From contig NC_020167.2 of NCBI RefSeq assembly GCF_000224145.3, positions 6,250,601 through 6,314,600 of the forward strand: a stretch of DNA of 64,000 nucleotides, in the 5' to 3' direction. The notes below the pieces were generated by a model that saw nothing but the letters and a program-made list of their open reading frames with translations, searched no databases and was not told the origin of the DNA. Shown in pieces: positions 50,544 to 62,239 of the stretch; the stretch's first letter is position 1, and the number at the start of each line of letters is the position of its first letter. A program made the position numbers and the translations under genes. The stretch comes from Ciona intestinalis. Its lineage: Eukaryota > Chordata > Ascidiacea > Phlebobranchia > Cionidae.

Positions 50544-53500
50544 TTAAACCTTTGGGTTGATTGTAGTCATACTGCTAACTCCTAACTTGTTTGCAACACC
50601 ATTCTGTAATAAGTAAACATAATATTACAACCATGAAACTAACGTATGGTACGGTGGGGTAAAATGAGATACCTTTAGCACATGATATCAAAATATTCTT
50701 ATCGTATTTTAAACAATTGACAATGGTCTATGGGAGTTGCGATAATACCGTTTTATAATTCTTTTAAGGTTCTTTGTTTACTACTAAATGGGACAAGAAA
50801 ATGGTATGAGAACGTGTCCCATCTTCCCCCATCCTACTATATCATTAATGTAAACTAGTGTCACTCAGATTAGGATGAGTCATAGTTTAAAGTTACTCGA
50901 CTAAATGTTTTTAACCCCACATGGTTCGTGGTCTATTTTTAAGCCACGGAACCCTAGAAACCCCTTTTTTCAACATTTAACACCCGCGACCCCCTGTTCC
51001 ATTACTAAATAACTTCAGATTAGTTTTACCGCAGTTACCCCTATTTTCTTTAAAAAAAACAATGTTATCTGTTTGTTGCTTTCAATATACAGAGAACACC
51101 AAGCGGTTTTCTAACGGGAAATAGCAAAAACAATTAATTGTGTGTCACTGGTCAAAAAAGGGATCAGTAACTAAAATGCTGTACTACACCAATTTGTAGA
51201 ATGGTAACATCAGCACTTAAGACTAACTTATAAACCACTTTATCTCTAATACATAAATAAAAAGACAATATAAATCGGGGTTACAAAGGTTATAAAAAAG
51301 TGATATACCATTATACCAACAACATAAATAAAAGCTTTATTGTCCCTACTTTAGATTATATATCGATGCCAAGTCTCAGACAACAGCATGTCACAAGTTA
51401 AACACCAACTAAAAATCAGAAAATTTTCAGTTTAAACTTACCATGTATTCAACAACATTCTTAGGATATGGAATTCCCCCCATGTCATCACACTTCTTCA
51501 TATGTATACGTTCCGGGTCACCAGCCACAAGAACCGGGTGGTTAGGGTCAGAGGGTTCCAAGTTACGTTGGCTGTCGATGAAGTCCTGGAGTCTTTCCTC
51601 AAACCCGGGGAAAAAGGCTTTTGGGTCGACAGCTATGAAGCATTGTCCCTGTGTGTGGGGGTGGTTATTGTTGTGTACAAGTTTGTATTCTTGTTGGTAG
51701 GAAATTAGAAATACTGGTAAAATTTGGGTCTACAATTAGTTACTTCTAAATGACGAATCTAAAATTGCCTTGCAAACAGTAGAGCTGTTAAGTTTAGCAT
51801 GAGAACTTGAGTGACTTTCTACTGCAGTGTGTGGATAAGCAGACATAAACTTTAACAATGTTACAGCAATCAGCAATCTTTGGGTCAAGCTCATGTTTCA
51901 TATTGTGTTACAACACATATGCAGTTCATATTATAAAACTACTCAACCATAAGACAGCATAACTATACACTTAACACATTGGGATTACATCAGATTACAA
52001 TTGAAAAGCGAAACCTAATTGAATTTCTAAATGTACAGTCTGGAGCGTTTTAACTAAATGATGAAACTTACCAAATTAGCATTGGTTTTTCATGAAAATA
52101 AGACAACAAAGTAACTTACCAAATCAGCGATTCGTTCAGTTGTTCCCCACCTTCTAATATTCTTCCCATAATGAGCTCCAGCCAACACTCCACACATCAC
52201 TTCAACCATCATAGCCAACCCATATCCTGTATGGGGAGAGTTGAAATAAATGTAACAGGTGTAAACATATCTTCTACAATGCCAAGTTATAACATGGGCG
52301 TTAAAATAAGGTAACAAGTTTTGTGATAATGGTCACACTCACACTTGTCCTATTTCAACATATATAGAGTTCAACATATATAAGCTGTTGAAGAACTTGA
52401 AGGTATGGGCTAATGTGTCTTCTTATACATTGGACACACTTGGTGTATTTATAAACCTCATGCTTACTGTCGAGTTATAACATGGGTGTCTTCCTATACA
52501 CCAGACATACATAGTGTATTTATACACCTTATGCTCACCGTCAAGTTATAGATGGTTGGTCGGCCAACCTTTCTTACCTTTATATCCGCCACCGATCTCT
52601 GATCCACCTAGTGGTAACAACCCACCCCCGTTTAAAACTTTCGTTGGATCGTTTGTTTCTCGACCTTGTGGGTCAGCACCCCAACCATTGGGAATATTTT
52701 CGCCTTTCCTGTAAAAAGAAACATAATTACCGTTATGCTGTTGCCAAAAAGTCTATGCATTACAAGCGTGATTGAGATCTCCTGGAATTTATTTGCATAT
52801 GAATCAATGCTAATTTATCCTGGTAGGCAAAACTTTAAAAACAAACATAAATATCGATACATTATTGCAGCAAGATAAACACATATATTGAACAGTATGA
52901 TAAACACATATATTGAACAGTATGATAATGTCCTAACTCTGGTGTCAATCTTAGGTTATGACATAGAACCCATGCAAATAGATAAACAAAAAGAGAAAAA
53001 AATCATTTTGTATTAATGCTTAAAAAGTAAAACAGAATGACTTTAAAAATAATCTTGACGACAGACGAAACATCGGAAATACACTAGGTTTTCCTTTTAT
53101 ACCAGATGAGCTGTTAAAAGACTCATTATATTATACCTGGTATCAGAACTAATAGAATAATGATTTCGTATTAAAACTTTTAAATAAATTGATTCATTAT
53201 CAAAACAATCAAACAAGATTTGTCAATCACAACAACAACACAGAGAAATCAATCCATCCACGAACCTATGAGCCACTTCAACTTTGCCAAAAGCCACAGT
53301 TGTCGTTGCCATGTCTAGCGCAAATGAATCGCCATCCTTAGCAGGAGCAACACAGCAGATCGGGTTGGTACCAAGGGTCATAGAGTTAGATCGAGGGATG
53401 AATAAAGTCGGTGTGGTGTTGGTGAAAGAAAAGCCCTAACATAATGAGGGGTGAAACGGAATACGGGTAATGTCATGACAACAACAAATGGAAGGTGGGG

Positions 53501-56500
53501 GTGATGAGAGTTTTAGGGTCTACTGGTTCGAAGTTAAGAATCTGGCTTTAAAACTATTGTAGAATTTCAGTATTTAAAGGACTGAATCTAACATAATGAG
53601 TAGGCTATGATGAAACAGTACAGGCAGTTTAGTGACAACAAAAGATGGAAGATGATAGTGGCACTGGGGTGTTGTGGGAACTTTACAAAACAACTGTTGT
53701 AGTGTTTTTATACTCAAAAGGACTGGAGCCTAAGCAGTGATGAACCACAACATTAAATTGAATATACCAACTAAATGAATGATGAATGAATGAATGTAAC
53801 TCATTTATTTTCAAGTGTTGGAAAAAGGACAGGCAATAAAACTTAGTGTTCTGTTTCATACACTTAGTGCCAGCTTGCGAGCTAAAAAAATCAAGTGGGC
53901 ATTTGTACTTCGTGTGTAAGAATTTTGTTGGTACTTTAATTCTTTTATAATGTCTGCCAACTTAGACATCCCATAAGGGATAACAGGCNNNNNNNNNNNN
54001 NNNNNNNNNNNNNNNNNNNNNNNNNNNNNNNNNNNNNNCTGTTGTATAATTTGCAACTTTCAATTGCAATTCATGGCTTATTTAAAATTTAATAAAATCC
54101 AAAATTCTTGCGGCACCCAGTGTCCGATTGTTCAAATTAGTGCGGCGCCGAAAGTGTTAAATTGAATATACCAACTAAATGAATGATGAATGAATGTAAC
54201 TCATTTATTTTCAAGTGTCGGAAAAAGGACAGGCATTAAAACTTAGTGTTCTGTTTCATACACTTAGTGCCAGCTTGCGAGCTAAAAAAATCAAGTGAGC
54301 ATTTGTACTTTGTGTGTAAGAATTTTTGTTGGTATTTTAATTCTTTTATAATGTCTGCCAACTTAGACATCCCATAAGCGGTAACAGGCTTAAAAAAAGT
54401 TTTGTTAGGTGACTTGCCCAAGGACCCACATGCCAACAATGGTAGCAGCATTGAGCCTCAAACCCGGTAAACCCGGTAAACCCTGGGCTAGAGGCAGGTG
54501 TGCTAACCACTTTGTCATGGCACCAAACCCGCATAAATATAAGGGTATTGATTAAAGTTCTATGTTTGAGGCTTTTTTTGAAGTTTGTGAAAGAAATCAA
54601 AGCGTGGATTGTGTGTTTGCGTCAACCAATAGTTGAGATGTGTGTGGAAAATTATTATAAAACAATTGGGTGAGCTACACATAGAAACTAATATTGCCAA
54701 AGATAATTTGAATCAAATTACTAGAACACCAGGTTCCGATTAACAAATAATGGTTAAATGATTAACTATGCAGCAATGATTCTTCTTGAACAAGAAAACA
54801 ATAAATAGGATGCTTTCATGTTTTCCTCAGAAACAACAACACAACAAAAACACAACAAGAACACCAGTGCACTAATGCACAACTACAACAAGAAGAGACA
54901 AACAATAACAACAAGAGAAACAAACAAAATTAGCAATAAAAGAAACTAGGACCATCTGGAGATAATAGACATCTAACATGCAACATCACAGTTCTGTTTT
55001 ATTTTCTGAGATTTGAAGTTTAACACATCATGAGCCACATATAACCAATGGTGTCTATCTACCTCATGCACACTGTCCGGTTTACGATTCAATGAACAAG
55101 ACACAGTGGCCTTACCTTTTCTGTAATTCGATTTTTCCAACTGCTACAGTTGAGGTGGCCATATCTAGTGCAAAGTTATCGGAAGAATTAGTTGGTGCAA
55201 CAAAAGCAATTGGATTTGTACCCAAAGTGCACTGTTGGGCCCGCGAACCAACCACTAATGGGGAGGTGTTACACATGGACATTCCCTATAACAAAATAAA
55301 TAAATGAGATGCAAAAGTAGCTAAACACCCAGAATTTAACTAACCACAATTATGAGTTTTACAAACCAACAAGTATAGAATGAGATTTATATGCAAGGCT
55401 GCCTCCCATGCCCACAGGCGAGTTGCTAAAGCTTTTGCGGTGTGCTGATAAGTGACTTTTGGTTAGTTTTCTTATACTACAATTACAGTGATTCAAAAAC
55501 TATAAATTGAAATGAGATTTACTGTTGTATATGTAAGCTTAAAGTAGACTTATGGAGTATGACATTGACATATGCAGAAAAACCTGCTTTAAATTTTAAA
55601 CTTATAAAATGGGTTTCGGAAATCCAAGCGAACTAAAAAAATAGTGTTATGGATAAGATGCATTAATTTGTTTTATATTAATTTAACTTATGGAGTTGGT
55701 TGTATGACCACACATGCAAGTATAAACATCCTGAAAGCAAGGCAACTAATGGCAGAAACTTGCCAATTCTCACACCAGTTTTTATTCTATATTTGATTCT
55801 ATGGCAAGGCACAACGATAAGGATCTGAAGTTAAGGCCAGAGTTGGCTTAAATAGTTTGTTAATCTCTGAATAGAAACATGAAAGCATCCTATTTCAACA
55901 CATAACCAACCCAAGCTATAAGCAATCAGGCATTTCAATTGCAATAAAGCTGCATACTACATTCATGCAGCTTTTAAGAAATCATCCAGGGATTTTAATT
56001 TGCCACTAAAATGCCACCAATTTTCAGGTGAAGTTTATGTTGTTTATTGACTTACAATCATAGACTTTTCAGCAGCCATCAACCCATAATACCCAGCTAT
56101 ACTGTAGTGGTTTGATCTGCGTGCACACACCCAACCAACACCTGCTTCCGACGCTTTCTGTGAAAACAAAATCCATGAAAAAGTACAACCGCCAAGCTTC
56201 TATGGCAATTATTTTTCTTTTATTGTTGCCGCATTAGTCAATGCATCCCCTTTTTGTTTTGTTTTAACGATTAAATAATGCAACGTTAAAGGAACAACGA
56301 AGTACTTACAAACAAATAAGAACGATTAAATAATGCAATGTTAAAGGAACAACAAAGTACTTACAAACTGTTTGCGGCTAATAATATGATACCATCATTT
56401 AGGATTACAATAACTTATACATCCGGAATAGGGAAGAATAATTGGTGAAACGATAAACTTAAAGCAAAGCGATAAACTTAAAGCGGATATATAAGGCTGG

Positions 56501-58690
56501 CTGTAAAACTAAACGTACATACTAAACTCAAAGTCAATGCAACTATAACTAAAGGACGTATAGGAAAGCAAGGAAGTAAGCCAAACCCGCGAGTGATGCG
56601 GGCGGCGCTGGTTGGTTAGGGCACATAAACTTAAAGGCACATAAACTAAACTTACACGCATGAACACAAATACACGCTTCATTGAACTTACATACGATTA
56701 ACGGTAAATCAAATGCGGGTAACAAAGTAGGTTCGAACTTACAGTTAACTAAACATATTTATGTATATCTTGCGATAACAATATGAATTCAAACTCTTGT
56801 ACCTAACAGCTTTACGCTCGATTCCTTTTAATGCCCTTTTCATTAATTTTTTTATGATTTTTTGGCGACTTGTTGACAATTTAGATAACCCATAAGGGAA
56901 CACTGTTTTGAGCAACTTCCATATTAAAGCTTTCGCGACAGCCTCTTTAATGCCTAACAAATAATTTTTCCCATTTAAAATTTTTTTCAAGTGTATGATT
57001 GACAATTTAGACAATCCATAAGGAACCACTCTTTGTTTTCTTGCACCTTTTATAAACAATCACGACCCACTTTAACCGTCATTTCAATAAACCCACACCT
57101 CACCTTAATAGCAAGGTTCATACAAAACTTCCCAACAGCAGGTCCGAGTAGATTCCCCCCATCCACCATTGCCGTGGCAACCGTTTCCTTCTCAACAACA
57201 GGCTCGCCCTTCACGTCGCAAATTCCTGTCTTCAAATCTTTGACGTACATCTCTGAAAAAAACAGGGGACATGAGCATGACGTTTGTTATTAATTATTTT
57301 TGTCATAGATGTAATTTTTTTTATATAGTAGGATTGAGGAAGATAGGACTTTTTTAATCTGTTTTCTGGTCCTATCAATATGCCTCGCAGCAACAACTAA
57401 TATACAAACTCACCAAGTCTGTTCATTCCATGACTGAAGTGTCCTCGATAATCAGCAGCTACCAACAGCTCAGCAAGGTCGGTTGCATGAGATGTAGTTG
57501 CCCCAGCTGCAGTGATGCATTTCACTATAAAGTCTGTAGCGGCTTCCCTCGGTACGCAGGCAAATTCACTGTGAGAAAAGTTGGTAAAATTAGTTGAGAG
57601 CATAGGCGCCAAACCAAGGGTTGGCAGGCCAACTCTAGATTTTCTACACTGCATTAATCATTACCATTTCAACCAAAGATGCGAAAATTGTTTGAGAGAA
57701 TTTTGAGTTTATCTATTTTACTGCCTTCGCTTTATACACATGTGGCATCATACCAAGTACAGTTTATCCACAGTTAGCACAAATGTATGTAAAGTATATG
57801 CTTCCTGTAGAAAGGCGGTTTCTTATTACATATACAGTATGCAAATTAAGATAATTAATTAGGCATGAAAGCATTTTGTCCAAACATTTCTCATGGTGGC
57901 AACTTTAGTGGCTTACCCATGGATGACACAACAGTTTCAGGGGTGCCAACTCCCACTTTTTTTAAATAAAAAAACATTTATACATATATATATAAAATAA
58001 AAATATTTGTTTTGAAAACCCCTCTTATTTTTTCTGGCTGGGCTATTGGTTGCCACTTCCATATCCAAGGACATACTGATCAGTAATGGTATTGTATTCG
58101 GATGATAAATAATTTAAATTAAATGATTTCAATGAAATATTGAAATTTTAAATTAATAAATACCAGTGATGATGAAAGTTGGAATAATTCTTCCTATTTG
58201 TAACATGATGGTTGAAGCATACGTGGTATTTATTACAACATAAAGGAAATAATTAGAAATGATTTGATTGCAATAATTTTATCAACATGATGAACATTTA
58301 TTATTTCTAATATAAAAGTTGAATTAGGTGACTAATTAAATGGTGCAACGAGAAACTAAAATGACGACCATAAAGTTAGCATCAAAATCTATTTATATTT
58401 TAGGCTCAATTTTCTACATAAAAACCTTTAGATATAAGTGTATGAAATTTTTACATACATGTACACACCATGACACAAATAATTTAAAACACAACTGTTT
58501 GCCCTACGGCAAGTAAAAACACCCATAAACAATTACAAGAATTTAAAATTAAAAGAAAACGATTTATATAGTATATAATTAAGGATCTTGTATAAAGGAA
58601 ACTCAAATAAAAAATAAAGAAATAAAAGTAGAAATTAAAAAACTAAACCAGAAAGTTGTTAAATTACCCTTGGTTTCCTAAAATTGACAT
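50544..58690 (-). CDS. malate/L-lactate dehydrogenase of the Ldh_2 (type II MDH) family
   Basis: Exons: 58668..58690, 57414..57568, 57104..57252, 56056..56157, then either 55116..55285 (5a) or 53266..53435 (5b), then 52578..52708, 52120..52226, 51442..51648 and 50544..50603. With one version of exon 5 the frame is 1104 bp, 367 residues, normal for this NAD(P)-dependent 2-hydroxyacid dehydrogenase family. Marks: [15 protein letters not shown] start region (the Gly-Glu join gives MSILGNQGE), [65 protein letters not shown] and [17 protein letters not shown]. Substrate cannot be told from sequence; malate, lactate, sulfolactate and ureidoglycolate are used by relatives. It is tail to tail with the vWA gene. 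Confidence 0.92.
50649..50842. mobile_element. 190 bp TIR element, copy 6
   Basis: In the last intron of the Ldh_2 gene; ends acggtggggtaaaatgagat and catcttcccccatcctact. Confidence 0.8.
52400..52555. repeat. 75 bp intronic repeat, inverted orientation
   Basis: Two units with gtgtcttcctatacaccaga beside exon 6 of the Ldh_2 gene. Confidence 0.7.
52875..52927. repeat. short direct duplication (27 bp twice)
   Basis: gataaacacatatattgaac occurs twice in a row in an Ldh_2 intron. Confidence 0.8.
53266..53435 (-). other. alternative exon 5b of the Ldh_2 gene
   Basis: 170 bp coding [32 protein letters not shown] and [19 protein letters not shown]. Same length and phases as exon 5a; both splice sites look intact. 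Confidence 0.88.
53760..54400. repeat. tandem duplication with an internal gap
   Basis: The block at 53770-53988 (maatgaatgaatgt-like start, then ctcatttattttcaagtg and cacttagtgccagcttgcga) recurs at 54175-54390. A 50 N gap at 53989-54038 lies inside the first copy. It belongs to a dispersed repeat; related sequence continues to about 54530. Confidence 0.75.
53989..54038. other. assembly gap (50 N)
   Basis: Short run of N inside a duplicated repeat in an Ldh_2 intron; assembly across the repeat is doubtful. Confidence 0.97.
55116..55285 (-). other. alternative exon 5a of the Ldh_2 gene
   Basis: 170 bp coding [34 protein letters not shown] and [19 protein letters not shown]. The residues align with 5b without gaps. 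Confidence 0.9.
56270..56365. repeat. 63 bp tandem duplication
   Basis: acgattaaataatgcaacgt and ggaacaacgaagtacttaca recur almost unchanged one unit later, in an Ldh_2 intron. Confidence 0.8.
57325..57385. mobile_element. 190 bp TIR element, copy 7 (end fragment)
   Basis: Only the tagtaggattgaggaagat end is recognisable; the other end is lost. Confidence 0.5.
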
Positions 58691-59141
58691 TCCAGCTTTT
58701 ATCAAGAAGAGCTAAACTAACCAAAACCTGGAAATAATAAACACAATAACAAAAAACGTACAGAGAATCACCCACAGTAAGCAAGATATGGAACTAAATA
58801 AGAAGAAATAAAAAAACAGCAAGAATATAACAGATGGATTGATTACATTTCTGTTCATAGCACAAATATTTATAGAACATTGAGACTTAAATAAAGAAAA
58901 TAAACACAGTTATGGAACTACATATAGGATTCATTTGATTTTCTTTACAGAAGGTAAATAGAAATCAGTTATTGTAAACAGAATTGGTTTAAAATGTAAT
59001 AAAAATAAAAATCAAGAAAACGTATTAACTAGATACACATCACTGCACAAAAGTTGTATAAAAAAAAATCACATTCTTGAATCTTGATTACAATAATAAG
59101 ATAGATAGTTAAAAACTATGGCGAACAAAACTCTACTGCAA
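58691..59141. other. spacer between Ldh_2 gene and GLT1D1-like gene
   Basis: 450 bp, strongly AT-rich, both neighbours on the minus strand. It should hold the 3' UTR of the glycosyltransferase and the 5' region of the Ldh_2 gene. No element was recognised. Confidence 0.5.
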
Positions 59142-60290
59142 TCATAATACACTAAAGTGCTTTTGGAATAATTTCAAATAAAACTCAGCTTCTATATGTG
59201 GGTTGTAAACTTTGCATATTGATTTCTGTGCTGCTGTAATCAAACTAAGTCTATATTCTTTGTCAGTGATTAGTTTCATAGCGGAAAATATAAACTCGTC
59301 AGGATTTAAGAACAAACAGCCATTTAGATCATGGTTTATAACAGCACTGTTGCCAGGTATATCACGAGCAAGTACTGGTATATTCATAGACATCGCTTCC
59401 AACAATGAAGATGCCATACCTTCGCTGTTTGAGGTATTTACCACTGCAAATGTAAAGTTGGATAAAAGTTTTTGGAACTCATGTCTTGGTACAGCAGGAG
59501 AGAATAACACGCGGTCTCCGTTTGTTTTATTCAGCCACGTTTGCAAATTCTGGGTTTGTTTACCTTCCGGTGAAACATTAACTTTACTGCTATATCTCAA
59601 TTTCAATGCTGACAACTTTTGAAAAAATGTTTCAGAGTATGCTTCATCTAGTATGTTACCAATAACCAATAACCTGATGTCGTACTTTGGCCTTTGCGAG
59701 ACACTCCACTTCCAAAAATCTTCAAGCAGAAACAAAGGGTTTTTCACAGGTCTTATATTTGAAGGTATGATAAATAAAATTGGACTTTTAAGGTCAGGAG
59801 TGTTTTCACTAACTGCATGGGATTTAAACATTGTATAGTCAACTGCTTGAGGATAAACATGTATATTTGACTTGGGGCAAATGGTCAAAGCAATTTGTTT
59901 CAAATCTTCAGTGAATGCCACACAAAACACTGAGCTCTTAATTGTATCTTTTAAGATGGTTTGTTTGTTCCCATTATGTCTGTCTTCATTAATGTCGGTG
60001 CCACCAAATACTATTCCATAGTTAACGCGCAATTTACACGGAACATTACAGCGACATTGCAAACACACGCCACTCTTTACAGCATGCAACAATAATAAAG
60101 CCTCCGCACATTTTTTTTCAATAAAAATGTTTAAAAGTTTTACAGAACATTTATTTTCTGCCACAAAATGTGTGGGCGTGCATGAAACACATTCAATACC
60201 CCTCTTCGTAAAATGCTCGGAAATTCTTCCTACAGTGGAAGTATTGCCACTACATGGTAGTAGAGGAGATAATATAACAACACAACGCAT
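59142..60290 (-). CDS. GLT1D1: glycosyltransferase 1 domain-containing protein 1
   Basis: One intronless frame of 382 residues (human GLT1D1 is about 346). N-terminal half: CSGNTSTVGRISEHFTKRGI, the glycine-rich loop of a GT-B fold, and NYGIVFGGTDINED. C-terminal half (GT4 type): FIIPSNIRPVKNPLFLLEDF, RLLVIGNILDEAYSETF, then FAVVNTSNSEGMASSLLEAM with the paired Glu of the family, followed by NIPVLARDIPGNSAVI and GCLFLNPDEF. Substrate is unknown for this family. It should be cytosolic, as no signal peptide or anchor is seen. The lack of introns differs from vertebrate GLT1D1. Confidence 0.9.
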   Translation of the reverse strand: MRCVVILSPLLPCSGNTSTVGRISEHFTKRGIECVSCTPTHFVAENKCSVKLLNIFIEKKCAEALLLLHAVKSGVCLQCRCNVPCKLRVNYGIVFGGTDINEDRHNGNKQTILKDTIKSSVFCVAFTEDLKQIALTICPKSNIHVYPQAVDYTMFKSHAVSENTPDLKSPILFIIPSNIRPVKNPLFLLEDFWKWSVSQRPKYDIRLLVIGNILDEAYSETFFQKLSALKLRYSSKVNVSPEGKQTQNLQTWLNKTNGDRVLFSPAVPRHEFQKLLSNFTFAVVNTSNSEGMASSLLEAMSMNIPVLARDIPGNSAVINHDLNGCLFLNPDEFIFSAMKLITDKEYRLSLITAAQKSICKVYNPHIEAEFYLKLFQKHFSVL

Positions 60291-62239
60291 GTCAGGAATA
60301 AGAAAACAAAAAACACAGATCGAAAAAGAAAAATTTATACATCATTTAAATTTTAAACAAACAAAAAGTGAAACTTAGTAATAACTATTTTACAACAAAA
60401 AATTCATTATTGGTAAAAAAATAATAATAATATTAAATCAAATAATGCATGTTCCACATGTTAAATTCAAGTTTAACTAGCTCATTGTCATTGCTACATT
60501 TGATTCATTTTATATGAATGTAAGTTAAACAATTACAGAAATACCTCCAATAATAGTGATTTATAATATATCAAGAACCTTAAAAAACATTACAACACTA
60601 AACAAACATTCTGCAATATAGTAAATTATAGTAGATCAGCAATTTTCATGTTAAATATACATATATACAAACTTGAAAAACCTTAGCATTAATTAATTAG
60701 CTAATTTCATAAATTTACGTATTATTAAATGGTTGTATGACGCAAGCAACCACCTATGTCTGACCATTTGACCAGGCACGCATGCTATATTTACAATTTG
60801 GAGCACAAGACATAGTCGGCATTCGGCAATCAATGGTAGCGGTATTTGTCCTAATATGGTTGCGGTCATTTAGCGCCCTCTAAGGATTATTGTTTATCTG
60901 ATTTCGTAAACACACGGTGTCGATGTTACAATCTCGTAAATGAATGAATGAATGTTACTATCCTCGTGTGAGAGTGCAACGTCTGATGTAATAACATGTT
61001 CAATACTCCTCGTGCCCCCTTATGATTAACGACATACCGTCGCTGCTAGCATTGTGGGCGTATGTGTCTTTGAGTAAGACACTTAACAGCAATTGCTCCA
61101 ACCGAGTGATCACTAATGGGTTGTCCAAATTATCAGCCATACATACCCCCCCCCCCCCCCAAAAAAAAAATCATTCACAAAGTAAGATACATGGTAATTC
61201 GTAAGCTGGCACGAGGTGTATGAGCACCCGTGGTACAACGACTGTCGTTTTCCAGCCACACGAGGATAAAGTAAGTTACACTCTTCCTCTGACATATATA
61301 TGTACCAGTGTGCGTAATTGTTTTGTCTGTATAGCCGACAATTCGGACCACCTACTAGTGACCATAGGGGGTTGAAACAATGATCTATGAGCATCTCGCC
61401 TAAGGATACACACGCCAACATTGGTAGCAGCATCGAGCGGTGAACCAGCTCCCTCCTGGTTGTTGCGAGCGCTCGCAACGAATGCGCTTGTAAAGTCGGA
61501 AACATTTACAAGCTGTTTAAACCATTTACTTCGTATGCCACGAGCACGACTGGCAATAACGAAGGTAACCTATAACATGTTACTTATAAGCACACGCTCA
61601 CGACAAACCTGTATTTATGTGTCACCAAATTGGAACTAATTACTGTTCAATTTGGAATTTAAAAATGCATTTGCAAATCTTTCCAAGCTGAATTCAGTTC
61701 CAGCTAAGCTGGGCACAGATTTTTAAAACAAACCAATAATGTAGCGAAGAAATTGCAGCGACCGGCGACAAGTACCTCAAATATTTACAGAGCGGGCTAT
61801 ATCACCACTCAGGTTTAACTATTAATGGTTGCTGAATTAGTATTAGTTGCTGAGTGAGCTTGGAAATAGTGTACGGGTATAGATGTTCATAAATGTATAG
61901 GTTGTTTGCATGGGTGGGCGGTGATACAGTTTTCTATTTTGGAATGTTAACTAGCTTTCCTATACGGATATAGGCCTACATATAAGTAGGAATAGGAGTA
62001 AGAACAACTTACTATATAGTTTTAACTCGCAAAGCTTTTTAAAAGATACTCTTTTCCATACGCTTTTTACCCGTATAGCATGTTTTACCGATTATCAGTT
62101 TGTATTCGAAGAGAAAAATACAATTAATTGAAATGCTTTCAATCAATTATAATGACAACTACACAAAACTTATTAACCAACAAAAATGGCATTTCACTTC
62201 AGGCGTTTAGGTTTAAATTTGTTAAAATCAAAGAACAAA
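60291..62239. other. divergent intergenic region with dispersed repeats
   Basis: About 1.95 kb. It holds a C-run then A-run at about 61147-61170 and, at 61110-61500, a dispersed repeat of the ggcacgaggtgtatgagcac type with acaacgactgtcgtt. The open frame at 61113-61505 is inside the repeat. No gene is seen. Confidence 0.6.
61110..61500. repeat. dispersed repeat (ggcacgaggtgtatg family)
   Basis: Shares words such as gaggtgtatga, acccgtg, acaacgactgtcg and gccacacgaggataaa with copies near 26400, 33000, 44430, 47160, 48800, 49570 and 63370. It is probably a SINE-like or foldback family. Confidence 0.6.

Noticed and set aside
61113..61505. 130-codon minus-strand frame
   Set aside because: Falls inside a dispersed repeat and crosses homopolymer runs.
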